DNA from: Thermoanaerobaculia bacterium
Lineage (GTDB): Bacteria; Acidobacteriota; Thermoanaerobaculia; Multivoradales; JAHEKO01
Assembly: GCA_947259925.1 (NCBI GenBank)
Contig: CAMYOG010000016.1
Location: forward strand, 1-59,340
Length of the DNA stretch: 59,340 bases
Reading direction: 5' to 3'
Below are positions 8,222 to 15,577 of this stretch, piece by piece (positions within the stretch are counted from its first letter, which is position 1; each line of letters begins with the position of its first letter). Below the pieces are notes generated by a model. The model was given only the letters and a program-made list of their open reading frames with translations, ran no database searches and had not been told where the DNA came from. The position numbers and the translations under genes were made by a program.

Positions 8222-8401
8222 TCAGTTCAGGGCACCCGCGAGTGCCACTGGCAGCCAACCCAGGGGCCCGATAGAAGACAAGTTGGCCAGAGCGACACCC
8301 GCGGTTTCTGCGATACGGCAGCTCGGCGGAGCGAAGAGGAGCAACCCTAGCGCCGCGACTACGACGCCAGCCCAAGGACCTGTCAGGCTACTACCGATCA
8401 A
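8222..8401 (-). CDS. Possible small hydrophobic protein in the tRNA-Arg island
   Basis: A frame of 59 codons with a TTG start (8401) encodes a hydrophobic stretch AGVVVAALGLLLFAPP and a second semi-hydrophobic segment GPLGWLPVALAGALN at the end, suggesting one or two membrane helices. There is no convincing ribosome binding site, and an in-frame TAG lies shortly upstream. It is in the interior of the degenerate island, so it may be a remnant or a chance frame. Confidence 0.2.
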   Translation of the reverse strand: MIGSSLTGPWAGVVVAALGLLLFAPPSCRIAETAGVALANLSSIGPLGWLPVALAGALN

Positions 8402-8575
8402 CTGGGAGAGTCTCTTCTGGGCGCCCTATGGACAGGCGTACGATCTCTCCGCCGTCGCTCCACACCCCCAGGATGCAGCCACCGTTCGGCTCGTCGGTCC
8501 CCGTCGGAAGGAAAGAGCGCGATGGCCAGCACTTCCGTGGCTGCGAGCCAGGAGGGGAAGTCCGCCTAGCCCGCG

Positions 8576-8638
8576 CTAAGCAACGCGGCGAGACAGTGCA
8601 GCCGCTCGGTAGATCGGCAGGTGCTCGCAGCGGGCCAT
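8576..8638 (-). pseudogene. N-terminal remnant of an Avd-like four-helix-bundle gene
   Basis: From the ATG at 8638 the frame reads MARCEHLPIYRAA, then diverges and stops after 20 codons. This opening is nearly the family consensus of the bacterial accessory variability determinant (Avd) and related four-helix-bundle proteins, which begin MARYEHLPIY. In DGRs avd follows the variable gene and its hairpin, exactly the order found here (variable end 8716, hairpin 8659-8682, ATG 8638, all minus strand). The remaining ~110 residues are absent and neither other frame restores them. Confidence 0.5.
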
Positions 8639-8658
8639 AGAAACCTCGCGAAGATCAA

Positions 8659-8682
8659 GCAGGGGGGCTCACGCCCCCCTGC
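8659..8682 (-). other. Perfect 10-bp hairpin with GNRA-type loop, DGR-like
   Basis: On the minus strand GCAGGGGGGC, loop GTGA, GCCCCCCTGC. It lies 34 bases downstream of the DUF1566-type stop codon and 21 bases before the Avd-like ATG, preceded by a G-run. DGR target genes carry such a short stem with a tetraloop just past the initiation-of-mutagenic-homing sequence. No T run follows on either strand, so an ordinary terminator is less likely. Confidence 0.5.
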
Positions 8683-8698
8683 ACCCCCCGAAGGGCCA

Positions 8699-8742
8699 AA
8701 GCCTCCAAGAGCCAATCATTGTCCGCCGCGAACCGGCCACAC
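8699..8742 (-). repeat. Inverted near-copy of 8146-8189 (DUF1566 3' end plus downstream)
   Basis: Read on the minus strand, this 44-nt segment matches the plus strand at 8146-8189 at 39 of 44 positions and shares the coding end, the stop codon and 20 bases after it (GGCTC-TGGAGGCTT). The five differences are C/G, C/G, G/A, G/T and C/T, so they are not the adenine-specific pattern expected of recent mutagenic retrohoming. Confidence 0.65.
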
Positions 8743-8757
8743 ATGGCGGCCTGGAGG
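8716..8757 (-). pseudogene. Second DUF1566-type C-terminus, interrupted
   Basis: The minus frame ending at the TGA 8718-8716 reads PPGRHVWPVRGGQ, the canonical end of DUF1566 variable proteins. An in-frame TGA at 8760-8758 cuts it from the upstream frame (ending ARPWVCLI), which weakly resembles the preceding strand of such domains. The gene is therefore broken. It is followed by the GNRA-looped hairpin and the Avd-like start, completing the DGR-like gene order. Confidence 0.55.
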
Positions 8758-8987
8758 TCAGATCAGACAGACCCATGGCCTTGCGCCCCGGCTTTCGCCA
8801 AGCTTGCCCTTTTCGTGGCTGGATTCAGGGTAGGAGCCGAATCTCAAGAACGCCAACACCCCCGAGGGTGGGGCGAGGTGGTTGGCGACCAAGGGCTGGC
8901 TCCAGGGCCCGTGCCAACTCGCAACAGCCAATGCACCGGCGGGCTGCTGGTGCCGAGCCTCACCCGGAGGTGGAGGGGCAGCGATCC

Positions 8988-9116
8988 TTAAGGCCTCGAG
9001 ACCACCCAGACCTTGCGCCAGCCGTCGTAGCGGAACACGGTGCCGCCCGGAGCCTCGTAGCGGCCTAGGTGCTGGAGGTGTTGGAGTGTCAGCTTCGCAG
9101 GCGGGTCGCTCGGCAT
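8988..9116 (-). CDS. Small protein of unknown function beside tRNA-Arg
   Basis: A 42-codon frame from the ATG at 9116 begins MPSDPPAKLTLQHLQHLGRY and contains the Trp/Tyr-rich end FRYDGWRKVWVVSRP. The amphipathic first half and compact beta-like second half look like a real small protein rather than a random frame, although no Shine-Dalgarno is clear (GGATTG upstream). It lies in the island next to the tRNA, where excisionase-like or phage genes often sit, but I recognise no family. Confidence 0.35.
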   Translation of the reverse strand: MPSDPPAKLTLQHLQHLGRYEAPGGTVFRYDGWRKVWVVSRP

Positions 9117-9262
9117 TGTCGGCAATCCTTACTCTGGCAGACACGCCTCTGAGGTGCCGTTCACTGGCCAAGGTGGTAACTCTGGGGTAACTGTCGCAAG
9201 AAGAGACCCACCGTCACGAGGTTGCTATTGGTTGTAGATTGCTGAAAACAGGAGAGATAAGT

Positions 9263-9338
9263 TGGCGCGCCGGCAGGGACTCGAACCCCGAACCGCCAGA
9301 TCCGAAGTCTGGTGCTCTATCCATTGAGCTACCGGCGC
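9263..9338 (-). tRNA. tRNA-Arg (anticodon TCG)
   Basis: Minus strand, 76 nt. The acceptor stem GCGCCGG pairs with CCGGCGC; discriminator G and CCA are encoded. D arm GCTC-AATGGAT-AGAGC. Anticodon arm CCAGA-CTTCGGA-TCTGG places TCG at positions 34-36, reading Arg CGN codons. T arm CGGGG-TTCGAGT-CCCTG has one G-T pair. The 3' end is duplicated at 8000-8021. Confidence 0.95.
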
Positions 9339-9395
9339 GAGCCGCACCCGGTCGGTGCGGATCATTACTCTATCCTCTCAACACGGGCGCTGGGC

Positions 9396-9989
9396 TCAAG
9401 GCTCGCGCACCGTGAAGCGCCAGGTCGCCCGCACGAAGAAATCGATCTCCTCGCGCCTGCGCCCGGCTGCGAGCCGCTGTTCGAGCTCCTTGCGCCAGCG
9501 GATCCTCGCCTCGAGTCGGGGGATCCCCGGCAGGTGGCCGGCGTAACGGATCTCGAGCAGCCGCTCGTTGGGCCGGAACTGGGGTGACAGCAGCCAGCCG
9601 GCACCGGTCCGGCCGTAGTTGAGGCCGAGGCTGTGGCCCGGTCGGAGGTCCATCAGGCTCGCGGAGCCCTGCCAGGCGAGGCCGTCGACGGAGTCCGCCA
9701 GATCGACCGCCTCGGCGGTGGGCGTCTCGGGCGCGTAGCCGATCTCGGCGCCGGCTCGCACTCGGAGCCCCTCGGAGCGACACGGCCAGCGGGCGGCGAG
9801 GCGGCCGACGACACCCCAGTAATCCTCGCGACGTCCCCCGCGGTCTCCGTCGACGAGCAGCGAATCGGGCAGGTAGGAGACGTCGAGCGCGCGCTGGACG
9901 ACGGATCGCCACTCGTCGGTGTTCTCGAAAGCGATGAAGAGAGTATGGCGCGCGCCGCTGGCGTCGAAGTCGAGCGGCGCTCGGCGCAC
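9396..9989 (-). CDS. C-terminal part of an outer-membrane beta-barrel protein, 5'-truncated
   Basis: The 197-residue product alternates polar and hydrophobic residues in short strands (HTLFIAFENTDEW, LRVRAGAEIGYAPE, GHSLGLNYGRTGAGWLLSPQ, ERLLEIRYAGHLP, RLEARIRWRKELEQ) and ends in an aromatic strand, ATWRFTVREP. That is the usual make-up of a porin-like barrel. There is no signal peptide: the first codons (GTG at 9989) already lie inside a strand, and barrel-like residues continue about ten codons upstream before a TGA. The amino-terminal half is therefore missing. It lies head to head with another truncated gene starting 18 bases away. Probably non-functional as it stands. Confidence 0.6.
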   Translation of the reverse strand: MRRAPLDFDASGARHTLFIAFENTDEWRSVVQRALDVSYLPDSLLVDGDRGGRREDYWGVVGRLAARWPCRSEGLRVRAGAEIGYAPETPTAEAVDLADSVDGLAWQGSASLMDLRPGHSLGLNYGRTGAGWLLSPQFRPNERLLEIRYAGHLPGIPRLEARIRWRKELEQRLAAGRRREEIDFFVRATWRFTVREP

Positions 9990-10006
9990 GCTGCCGCTGC
10001 CATCGC

Positions 10007-11023
10007 GTGCTGCATCTCTTCGTCTTCACCCTGGTCGTCGCCGCCGGGGTGAGCGGTCTGGTCCGTCTGCGCACGCGTCGGGCCGTCACCGGGCTGCTGC
10101 TCACCGTCGTCGGCGCGCGCGCCTTCCTCGGCGGCACGCTCGAGCGTCTGGAGGCTCACGGGAGCGTCCTCGACCGGATGGAGCTCAAGTATCCGGCGGC
10201 TCCGGCGAGGCTCCTCGGCGACAGGTACGCCGAGCCGATCCCCCTCGCCGAGGGCCAGTCGGTGCTCGACCGCATCCGCGAGCGCGGGGCCCTGCGGGTC
10301 GTCTTCAATCCCCAGATGCTGCCGTTCGCCTTCCGCGATGCGAACGGCGAAGCGCGCGGCTTCGACGTCGAGATGGCCCACCGGCTGGCCGAGCATCTCG
10401 GGATGTCGCTCGAGCTCGTGCCGGTGGATCTTAGAAACCTCGATCCGGTGCACACGGCGGAGTACTTCGACCTGGCGATGTCGGGGATTCTCGGCACTCC
10501 CGGGCGCTATCGGGACTACCTGATGAGCGATCCCTACCTCGAGGCCTCGCTCTCCCTGGTCGTGCGCGACCACCGGCGCGACGAGTTCGACACCCTGGAG
10601 GAGATCCGGGACGCCGAGTTCGGCCTGGCGGTCCTCGACGAGCCGCTGATGGTGGAGGAGGCGCGGGGGCGGCTGCCGCGCGCCCGAATGGTCCCGACGG
10701 CGGACCTCACCGCGTTCTTCGAGGGCAGGCTCGAGGGCGCCGACGCCCTGCTGACGATCGCCGAGAAGGGTGCGGCCTGGACCCTGCGCCACCCCGAGTT
10801 CCACGTCGCGACGCCGTGGAAGGACAAGCCGAGGATCCCCCTGGCCTACATCGTCGCCGGCGACGACCCGGAGCTCCGGACGCTCGTCGACGACTGGATT
10901 CGTGGCAAGAAGCTCGACGGCACGATCGACGAGCTGTACGAGCACTGGGTGCTCGGCCGCGCCGCCGAGGAGCGCGGCCCGCGCTGGTCGATCGCCCGCG
11001 ACGTGCTCGGCTGGATCGACTAG
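10007..11023 (+). CDS. Solute-binding (family 3) domain protein, truncated symporter fusion
   Basis: The first ~50 residues (FVFTLVVAAGVSGLV, AVTGLLLTVVGARAFLGG) form two hydrophobic segments. They are followed by a family-3 periplasmic binding domain: IRERGALRVVFNPQMLPFAF, GEARGFDVEMAHRLAEHLGM, FDLAMSGILGTPGRYRDYLM and, at the end, IRGKKLDGTIDELYEHWVLG. I recall this binding domain fused behind cation:dicarboxylate symporters, and the two N-terminal helices look like the last helices of such a transporter; the remaining membrane part is missing. The GTG start has no ribosome site. If expressed, a membrane-anchored binding protein for amino or dicarboxylic acids is possible. Its stop overlaps the dynamin stop (CTAG). 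Confidence 0.6.
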   Translation: MLHLFVFTLVVAAGVSGLVRLRTRRAVTGLLLTVVGARAFLGGTLERLEAHGSVLDRMELKYPAAPARLLGDRYAEPIPLAEGQSVLDRIRERGALRVVFNPQMLPFAFRDANGEARGFDVEMAHRLAEHLGMSLELVPVDLRNLDPVHTAEYFDLAMSGILGTPGRYRDYLMSDPYLEASLSLVVRDHRRDEFDTLEEIRDAEFGLAVLDEPLMVEEARGRLPRARMVPTADLTAFFEGRLEGADALLTIAEKGAAWTLRHPEFHVATPWKDKPRIPLAYIVAGDDPELRTLVDDWIRGKKLDGTIDELYEHWVLGRAAEERGPRWSIARDVLGWID

Positions 11024-12765
11024 GTCTCCGCGACCAGCTCTTTGAGCCGTCCGAGGTTGCCCTTGAGCTCGGCGAGCTCCTCGCGCCGCCGGGTCAGTCG
11101 TTCGCGCTCGGCTCGGACGAAGCGGGTATAGGGCTGGACCGCCTCTTGGATGCGCTGGACGCTCCGGTCGGTCTCGCGCTCGAACTGATCGGTCAGACCG
11201 GACATGAGCTGCTCGCGCAGGGCGAGGATCTTCTGCTGCAGCTCGACCTTGGCGCGTCGGCGGCGGGCCGGGAGGATGAACAGCCCGAGTGCCGCCATGG
11301 TGCCGGCGGCGAGGAGACCGGTGACGTCGGCGAGCTGGGTGGTCGCCAAGACCGTGATCACGGTGCCGAGGCCGATCGCGCCAACCTCGACCGCCGCAGT
11401 GCCGGTGACCGCCGAGCGGACCGACTCTGCCATCCGCTTCGCCTCGGCGCTCTGGTCGTAGCCGCTGATCGCCGAGCGGGCGGCGCGGCCGACGGTGTCG
11501 AGCAGCTCGCGCCGGTTGTACTCGAACTTGCCCAGCTCTCCGACCGCGCCGTCGGCGTGGCTGACCTTGCGGCTGGCCAGACTGTCGCTGACCGACTGCC
11601 ACTGGCCGAGCTCGGACTCGACCATCCAGTCGATGATCTCGTCGACGCGGGTCTCGATCTGCTGGGGCGAGTCGCCGATCACCTTGCGCTCGAAGTCGGC
11701 CTTGATCCGTTCCTTGTTGAGCAGATCGAAGGCGCGGGCCAGCCGCAGGTTGTCGTCGAAGAACTCCAGCCCGCGCTTTTCGAACGCGTGCAGCTGGTTG
11801 TCGACGTCGGTCAGCCGGAAGCGGAACTGCGACTGCATCTCCTCGCGGTAGATCGCGTGCTGCCCGTCGATCCGATCGAGGATCTCGAAGTCGCCCTCGA
11901 GCAGCTCGAGCCGGCTGTCGGCGATCCCCAGGTACTTGTTCGCCAGCTTGGAGGCCACGCCGAGGGGATTGAGCAGCTTGAGCCGCACCCGCTCGCGCTC
12001 GTCCAGGGTCTCGACCAGGTAGGCCTCGAGCGCCGGGAAGCGACTCGCCTCGAGATCGCCCGAGCCGGTCTTCGCCTCGAGCGCCAGCCGCGACGAGACC
12101 GAGAAGATCTCGGGCACGAAGCCGAGCAGCTGGTTGGCGTTGTCGCCGATGAACGCCTCGATCTTCTGGCGCTCGAAGTCGGTCGACAGGAAATCGATCT
12201 TGTTGACCACCAGGACCAGCTTCTTGCCCCACTCGCGGATGCTCTGGATGAACTCGCGCTCGCTCTCGGTGAACGGCCGGTCGGCCGAGGTCACGAACAG
12301 CACCAGGTCCGAGCGGGGCACGAACTCGCGGGTGATCGCCTCGTGACTCCGATCGAGAGCGTTGGTGCCAGGCGTGTCGACGATATGGAGGTGCCGCAGC
12401 GCCTCGTTGGGCGAGGTAACGACCAGGATGCCGTCGGCGCCGGGCTCCGAGGCCTCGGCCTCACCGAATCGCAGCCGGTGGATCCGCGAGGTGGTCGGGG
12501 TGACCCCCTCCTCGAGGATCTTCTCTCCCAGGAGGGCGTTGATGAAGGTGCTCTTGCCCGAGTTGAACTCGCCGACGACCACCAGCAGGAAGAGCTCGTC
12601 GAGCTGCGCGATCGACCGGTCGAGCGTCGCCTGGTCCTCGCGGCTCGCCCGGTGGCGGATCAGGGTGGCGAGCAGGTCCCGGAGGCACTGGCGCTCCTCG
12701 GCCAGCACGACTTCCTGCGGCCCCGAGAGGAATCGATCCGGCATGAGGATCGCAAACATTAGCAC
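11020..12765 (-). CDS. Bacterial dynamin-like GTPase
   Basis: The 581-residue protein has all G motifs of a dynamin-type GTPase: P-loop VVGEFNSGKSTFINALL (about 63-79), G2 GVTPTTSRIHRL, G3 HIVDTPGTNA, and G4 VLVVNKIDFLS. Long helical stalk regions follow (HAFEKRGLEFFDDNLRLARA), then a hydrophobic hairpin near residues 480-525 (VEVGAIGLGTVITVLATTQL, then GLLAAGTMAALGLFIL) that should insert into membrane, and a basic coiled-coil end. Such proteins remodel or protect bacterial membranes using GTP. The ATG at 12744 (MPDRFLSGPQ) is an alternative start. It is convergent with the binding-protein gene and divergent from the Nudix gene. Confidence 0.88.
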   Translation of the reverse strand: MLMFAILMPDRFLSGPQEVVLAEERQCLRDLLATLIRHRASREDQATLDRSIAQLDELFLLVVVGEFNSGKSTFINALLGEKILEEGVTPTTSRIHRLRFGEAEASEPGADGILVVTSPNEALRHLHIVDTPGTNALDRSHEAITREFVPRSDLVLFVTSADRPFTESEREFIQSIREWGKKLVLVVNKIDFLSTDFERQKIEAFIGDNANQLLGFVPEIFSVSSRLALEAKTGSGDLEASRFPALEAYLVETLDERERVRLKLLNPLGVASKLANKYLGIADSRLELLEGDFEILDRIDGQHAIYREEMQSQFRFRLTDVDNQLHAFEKRGLEFFDDNLRLARAFDLLNKERIKADFERKVIGDSPQQIETRVDEIIDWMVESELGQWQSVSDSLASRKVSHADGAVGELGKFEYNRRELLDTVGRAARSAISGYDQSAEAKRMAESVRSAVTGTAAVEVGAIGLGTVITVLATTQLADVTGLLAAGTMAALGLFILPARRRRAKVELQQKILALREQLMSGLTDQFERETDRSVQRIQEAVQPYTRFVRAERERLTRRREELAELKGNLGRLKELVAET

Positions 12766-12832
12766 GCGGCCTGTTGAAGCCGCCTGGGTCGCGTGCCAGA
12801 GTAGACCGGCTCTGGAGGAGCCCGAGATTGGC

Positions 12833-13375
12833 GTGAGCGAGGAGAAAAAGGCAGAGATCCTGGAGAGTTCCGAGGTCTACCCGGGCCGGGTCGTGAATCT
12901 CTGGCTCGACCGCATCCGGCTGCCCAACGGCGCCGAGGCCGAGCTCGAGGTGATCCGGCACAGTGGCGCCGCGGCGGTGGTGCCGCTGACCGGGGACGGC
13001 GAGATCCTCCTGGTGCGACAGTACCGGCACGCCTCGGACGGATGGCTGCTGGAGATCCCGGCCGGCACCCTCGACGGCCCGGAGGATCCCGAGCAGTGCG
13101 CTCGGCGCGAGCTCGAAGAGGAGACCGGATTCCGGGCCGGTCGCCTGGTGCCGCTCGGTTGGATCTGGACGACCCCCGGATTCACCGACGAGAAGATCTG
13201 GCTCTATCTCGCGACCGACCTCGAGCCGAGCGAGCAGGCTCTCGAGCCGGACGAGGATCTATCGGTCGAGCGGCTAGCGCTCGAAGAGGCCGTCGCGCTC
13301 GTCCACTCGGGCGGCATCCGAGACGGCAAGTCAATCTGCGGCCTACTGCGTGCCGTACATCATCTGGAGGTGTAG
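12833..13375 (+). CDS. Nudix hydrolase, ADP-ribose pyrophosphatase-like
   Basis: Starting from a GTG at 12833 behind GGAGGAG (about 12814-12820), the product has 180 residues. The Nudix box is complete: GTLDGPEDPEQCARREL-EEETGF fits G-x5-E-x7-RE-x2-EE-x-G. The upstream AAAVVPLTGDGEILLVRQYR and downstream PGFTDEKIWLYLA segments are characteristic of the ADP-ribose/NudF branch, which hydrolyses ADP-ribose to AMP and ribose-5-phosphate. Cytoplasmic. The longer open frame upstream overlaps the dynamin gene antisense and is rejected. It is followed four bases later by a secreted-protein gene on the same strand. Confidence 0.9.
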   Translation: MSEEKKAEILESSEVYPGRVVNLWLDRIRLPNGAEAELEVIRHSGAAAVVPLTGDGEILLVRQYRHASDGWLLEIPAGTLDGPEDPEQCARRELEEETGFRAGRLVPLGWIWTTPGFTDEKIWLYLATDLEPSEQALEPDEDLSVERLALEEAVALVHSGGIRDGKSICGLLRAVHHLEV

Positions 13376-13379
13376 AGCT

Positions 13380-15104
13380 ATGTCGAGGAAGCGGATCAGG
13401 TGGGTGAGTGGCGTGGCGCTGTTCGCCGGACTGTGGACGACTCCCGGGGCGAGCGCCCGGGTGGTGGAGCTGGAGCGGGTCACCGAAAGGATCGGCTCGG
13501 CGATCGGTCTGACGCACGCCGGCGACGGGAGTGGCCGGCTGTTCATCGTTCAGCAGAGCGGCAGGGTCCTCATTCACGACGGTCAGACGCTGCTCAACAC
13601 TCCATTCCTCGACATCTCGTCGCGCGTCCGCTGCTGCGGCGAGAGCGGTCTGCTCGGGCTCGCCTTCCATCCGGACTACGCGCGGAACGGACGTTTCTAC
13701 GTCGACTACACCGACCGTGGCGGAACGACCGTGGTGTCGGAGTTCCGGGTGTCGAACAACGCCAACTCGGCCGATGCCGGATCGGAGGTCGAGCTGCTCC
13801 GGATCGGACAGCCGTTCTCGAATCACAACGGCGGCCACATCGCCTTCGGCCCGGACGGCTATCTCTACATCGCGACCGGCGATGGTGGCAGCCGCGCTGA
13901 CCCCCGCAACAACGGTCAGTCGCTGGATACTTTGCTTGGGAAGCTCCTGCGCATCGACGTCGATCGGGACTCGCCGTTCGCGGTTCCGGGCGACAATCCG
14001 TTTGTTGGTACCGCGGGCGAGGACGAGATCTGGGCGTACGGTCTGCGCAATCCGTGGCGCTTCAGTTTCGACCGTCGCACCGGGGATCTCTACATCGGCG
14101 ACGTCGGCCAGAACGAGATCGAGGAGATCAACTTCCAGCGGGCGTCGAGCTCGGGCGGTGAGAACTACGGCTGGCGCATCATGGAAGGGGCTCAGTGCTT
14201 CAACCCGGCGACGAACTGCAACCGGGCGGGCCTGACCCTGCCGATCCTTCAGTACAGTCATGCTGACGGCTGCTCGGTGACCGGCGGGTTCCGGTACCGA
14301 GGTCCCGAGCGCGACACGCTGCCGCGGTTCTATCTCTTCGGCGATTTCTGCTCCGGCACGATCTGGGGCGGCCGCCCGGACAGCGTCGGCAATTGGCGGT
14401 CGACGGTGCTCGACCGAACCAACCTGAGGATCAGCTCGTTCGGCGAGGATCAGGCGGGTCATGTGTACGTGATCGACTACTCCGGCTCGGTCTACCGAAT
14501 GCGTGGACGGCCGCTCTTCGCCACCGACTTCGAGAGCGGTGATACCGGCGACTGGTCGGAGCGGAGCGGTGGCCTGCGGGTCGTCGGACCGGGCCTTGGC
14601 GGTAGCGACAACGCGCTCGAAGTGCCAGTGGACGGGACCACGGCGAGACGCTTCCTGCGCTCCAACGAGCCGAGCGGCGAGAGCATCTACCAGGCGAGCT
14701 TCCTGATCAATCCGCAGAACGTCGATCTTGGCAACGGCGAGGTCGAGATCCTGCGAATCGAGGGCTCGAGCGATCCGGTGGTCTTGACGCTGCAGCAGCA
14801 GCGGCGGAAGTACTTCGTCGCCCTCTACGTGTCCGAGGCGGGAGAGGACCTCCGATTCGTGGGCCGCACCAAGGTGCCGCGGCGGCGGGCGAAGCGGATC
14901 GGAGTCGACTACCTGGCCGCTCGCGGCAGGAGCGCCGCGGACGGCGAGGTGAGTCTGATCAAGGGCACCAGGACCCGTGCTCGCGCGCGAGGACTGCGCA
15001 ACGGCGGCCAGCCAGTGACGTCGGTCGTGATCGGTCTGCCGTCAGGCTCCGCCGGAGCGGAGGGCGGCGCCTTCCTGATCGACGACTTCACATCATCGCC
15101 CTGA
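13380..15104 (+). CDS. Secreted PQQ-type glucose/sorbosone dehydrogenase-like beta-propeller
   Basis: GGAGG at 13366-13370 fixes the ATG at 13380. A signal peptide (RKRIRWVSGVALFAGLW, cleavage near ASA) opens the 574-residue product. Residues ~30-375 match the soluble glucose dehydrogenase / sorbosone dehydrogenase (GSDH) propeller: ESGLLGLAFHPDYARNGRFY, HNGGHIAFGPDGYLYIATGD, EDEIWAYGLRNPWRFSFD, LYIGDVGQNEIEEIN. Typical substrates are sugars with PQQ as cofactor; eukaryotic HHIP-like members are not enzymes. The C-terminal ~190 residues (from LFATDFESGDTGDWSE) resemble a jelly-roll module appended in many secreted proteins of this kind. Two CC pairs may form disulfides. Confidence 0.85.
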   Translation: MSRKRIRWVSGVALFAGLWTTPGASARVVELERVTERIGSAIGLTHAGDGSGRLFIVQQSGRVLIHDGQTLLNTPFLDISSRVRCCGESGLLGLAFHPDYARNGRFYVDYTDRGGTTVVSEFRVSNNANSADAGSEVELLRIGQPFSNHNGGHIAFGPDGYLYIATGDGGSRADPRNNGQSLDTLLGKLLRIDVDRDSPFAVPGDNPFVGTAGEDEIWAYGLRNPWRFSFDRRTGDLYIGDVGQNEIEEINFQRASSSGGENYGWRIMEGAQCFNPATNCNRAGLTLPILQYSHADGCSVTGGFRYRGPERDTLPRFYLFGDFCSGTIWGGRPDSVGNWRSTVLDRTNLRISSFGEDQAGHVYVIDYSGSVYRMRGRPLFATDFESGDTGDWSERSGGLRVVGPGLGGSDNALEVPVDGTTARRFLRSNEPSGESIYQASFLINPQNVDLGNGEVEILRIEGSSDPVVLTLQQQRRKYFVALYVSEAGEDLRFVGRTKVPRRRAKRIGVDYLAARGRSAADGEVSLIKGTRTRARARGLRNGGQPVTSVVIGLPSGSAGAEGGAFLIDDFTSSP

Positions 15105-15121
15105 CAACCACCTGAGAGAGC

Positions 15122-15550
15122 CTACGTCTGCAGGGTCGCGTCGAGGGAGATCTCGACGCCGGCCAGGGCCTTCGACACCGGGCAGTTCTCCTTGGCGCCG
15201 TTGGCGTGCTCCTGGAAGGTCGCGTCGTCGATGTCGGGCACGCTGGCTACCGTGGTCAGCTCGATGCGAGTGATCTGGAAGCCCTCGCCGACCTTCTCGA
15301 GGTAGGCCTTGGCCTGGGTCGCGACGCTCTGGGGCGAGAACCCCGATTTGCCGAGGCCGGCCGAGAGCGCCATCGAGAAGCAACCGGCGTGGGCCGCTGC
15401 GATCAGCTCCTCCGGGTTGGTACCCGGGTCCTCCTCGAACCGGCTGCCGAACGAGTACTTCCCCTCGTAGGCGCCGCTTCCCATCTTCATGCTGCCGGCC
15501 CCGTCCTTGAGGCCGCCTTCCCAGCGTGCGGATGCATTGCGAACAGGCAT
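15122..15550 (-). CDS. OsmC-family organic hydroperoxide reductase
   Basis: A 142-residue OsmC-type protein with both redox cysteines: Cys57 in AAAHAGCFSMAL and Cys123 in KENCPVSKAL. OsmC/Ohr proteins reduce organic hydroperoxides as obligate dimers using a reactive cysteine pair. The length is typical. The N-terminus (ASARWEGGLKDGAGSM) fits the OsmC rather than the Ohr branch. It is expressed on the minus strand just upstream of no other gene; the isoaspartyl peptidase behind it is on the same strand 28 bases away, so co-transcription with that gene (which comes first) is possible. Confidence 0.92.
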   Translation of the reverse strand: MPVRNASARWEGGLKDGAGSMKMGSGAYEGKYSFGSRFEEDPGTNPEELIAAAHAGCFSMALSAGLGKSGFSPQSVATQAKAYLEKVGEGFQITRIELTTVASVPDIDDATFQEHANGAKENCPVSKALAGVEISLDATLQT

Positions 15551-15577
15551 TGATTCTCTCCTCTGTGCCAGTACTGG

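Larger units (their letters stand above)
8000..9283. mobile_element. Decayed integrative element or island at tRNA-Arg
   Basis: The sequence TTGGCGCGCCGGCAGGGACT at 8000-8019 (identity continues to 8021, 22 nt) is an exact direct repeat of 9262-9283, which is the 3' end of the tRNA-Arg gene including its encoded CCA. This is the layout left when a tyrosine-recombinase element inserts at a tRNA 3' end. No integrase remains inside. The 1.24 kb interior has only tiny or broken frames: DUF1566 ends, an Avd start, a hairpin and two small ORFs. I infer a relic, not an active element. Remaining parts of the interior (8402-8575, 8760-8987, 9117-9261) show nothing I can assign. Confidence 0.6.

Noticed and set aside
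9263..9338. tRNA-Ser or other tRNA
   Set aside because: No long variable arm; TCG at positions 34-36 of a 7-base loop makes it tRNA-Arg.
9653..12232. 859-codon minus-strand open frame
   Set aside because: Arg/Gly/Asp-rich antisense shadow of the binding-protein gene and out of frame with the dynamin gene; no motif.
10816..12762. 648-codon plus-strand open frame
   Set aside because: Antisense to the dynamin-like GTPase, whose G motifs are complete; composition is typical of GC-rich shadow frames.
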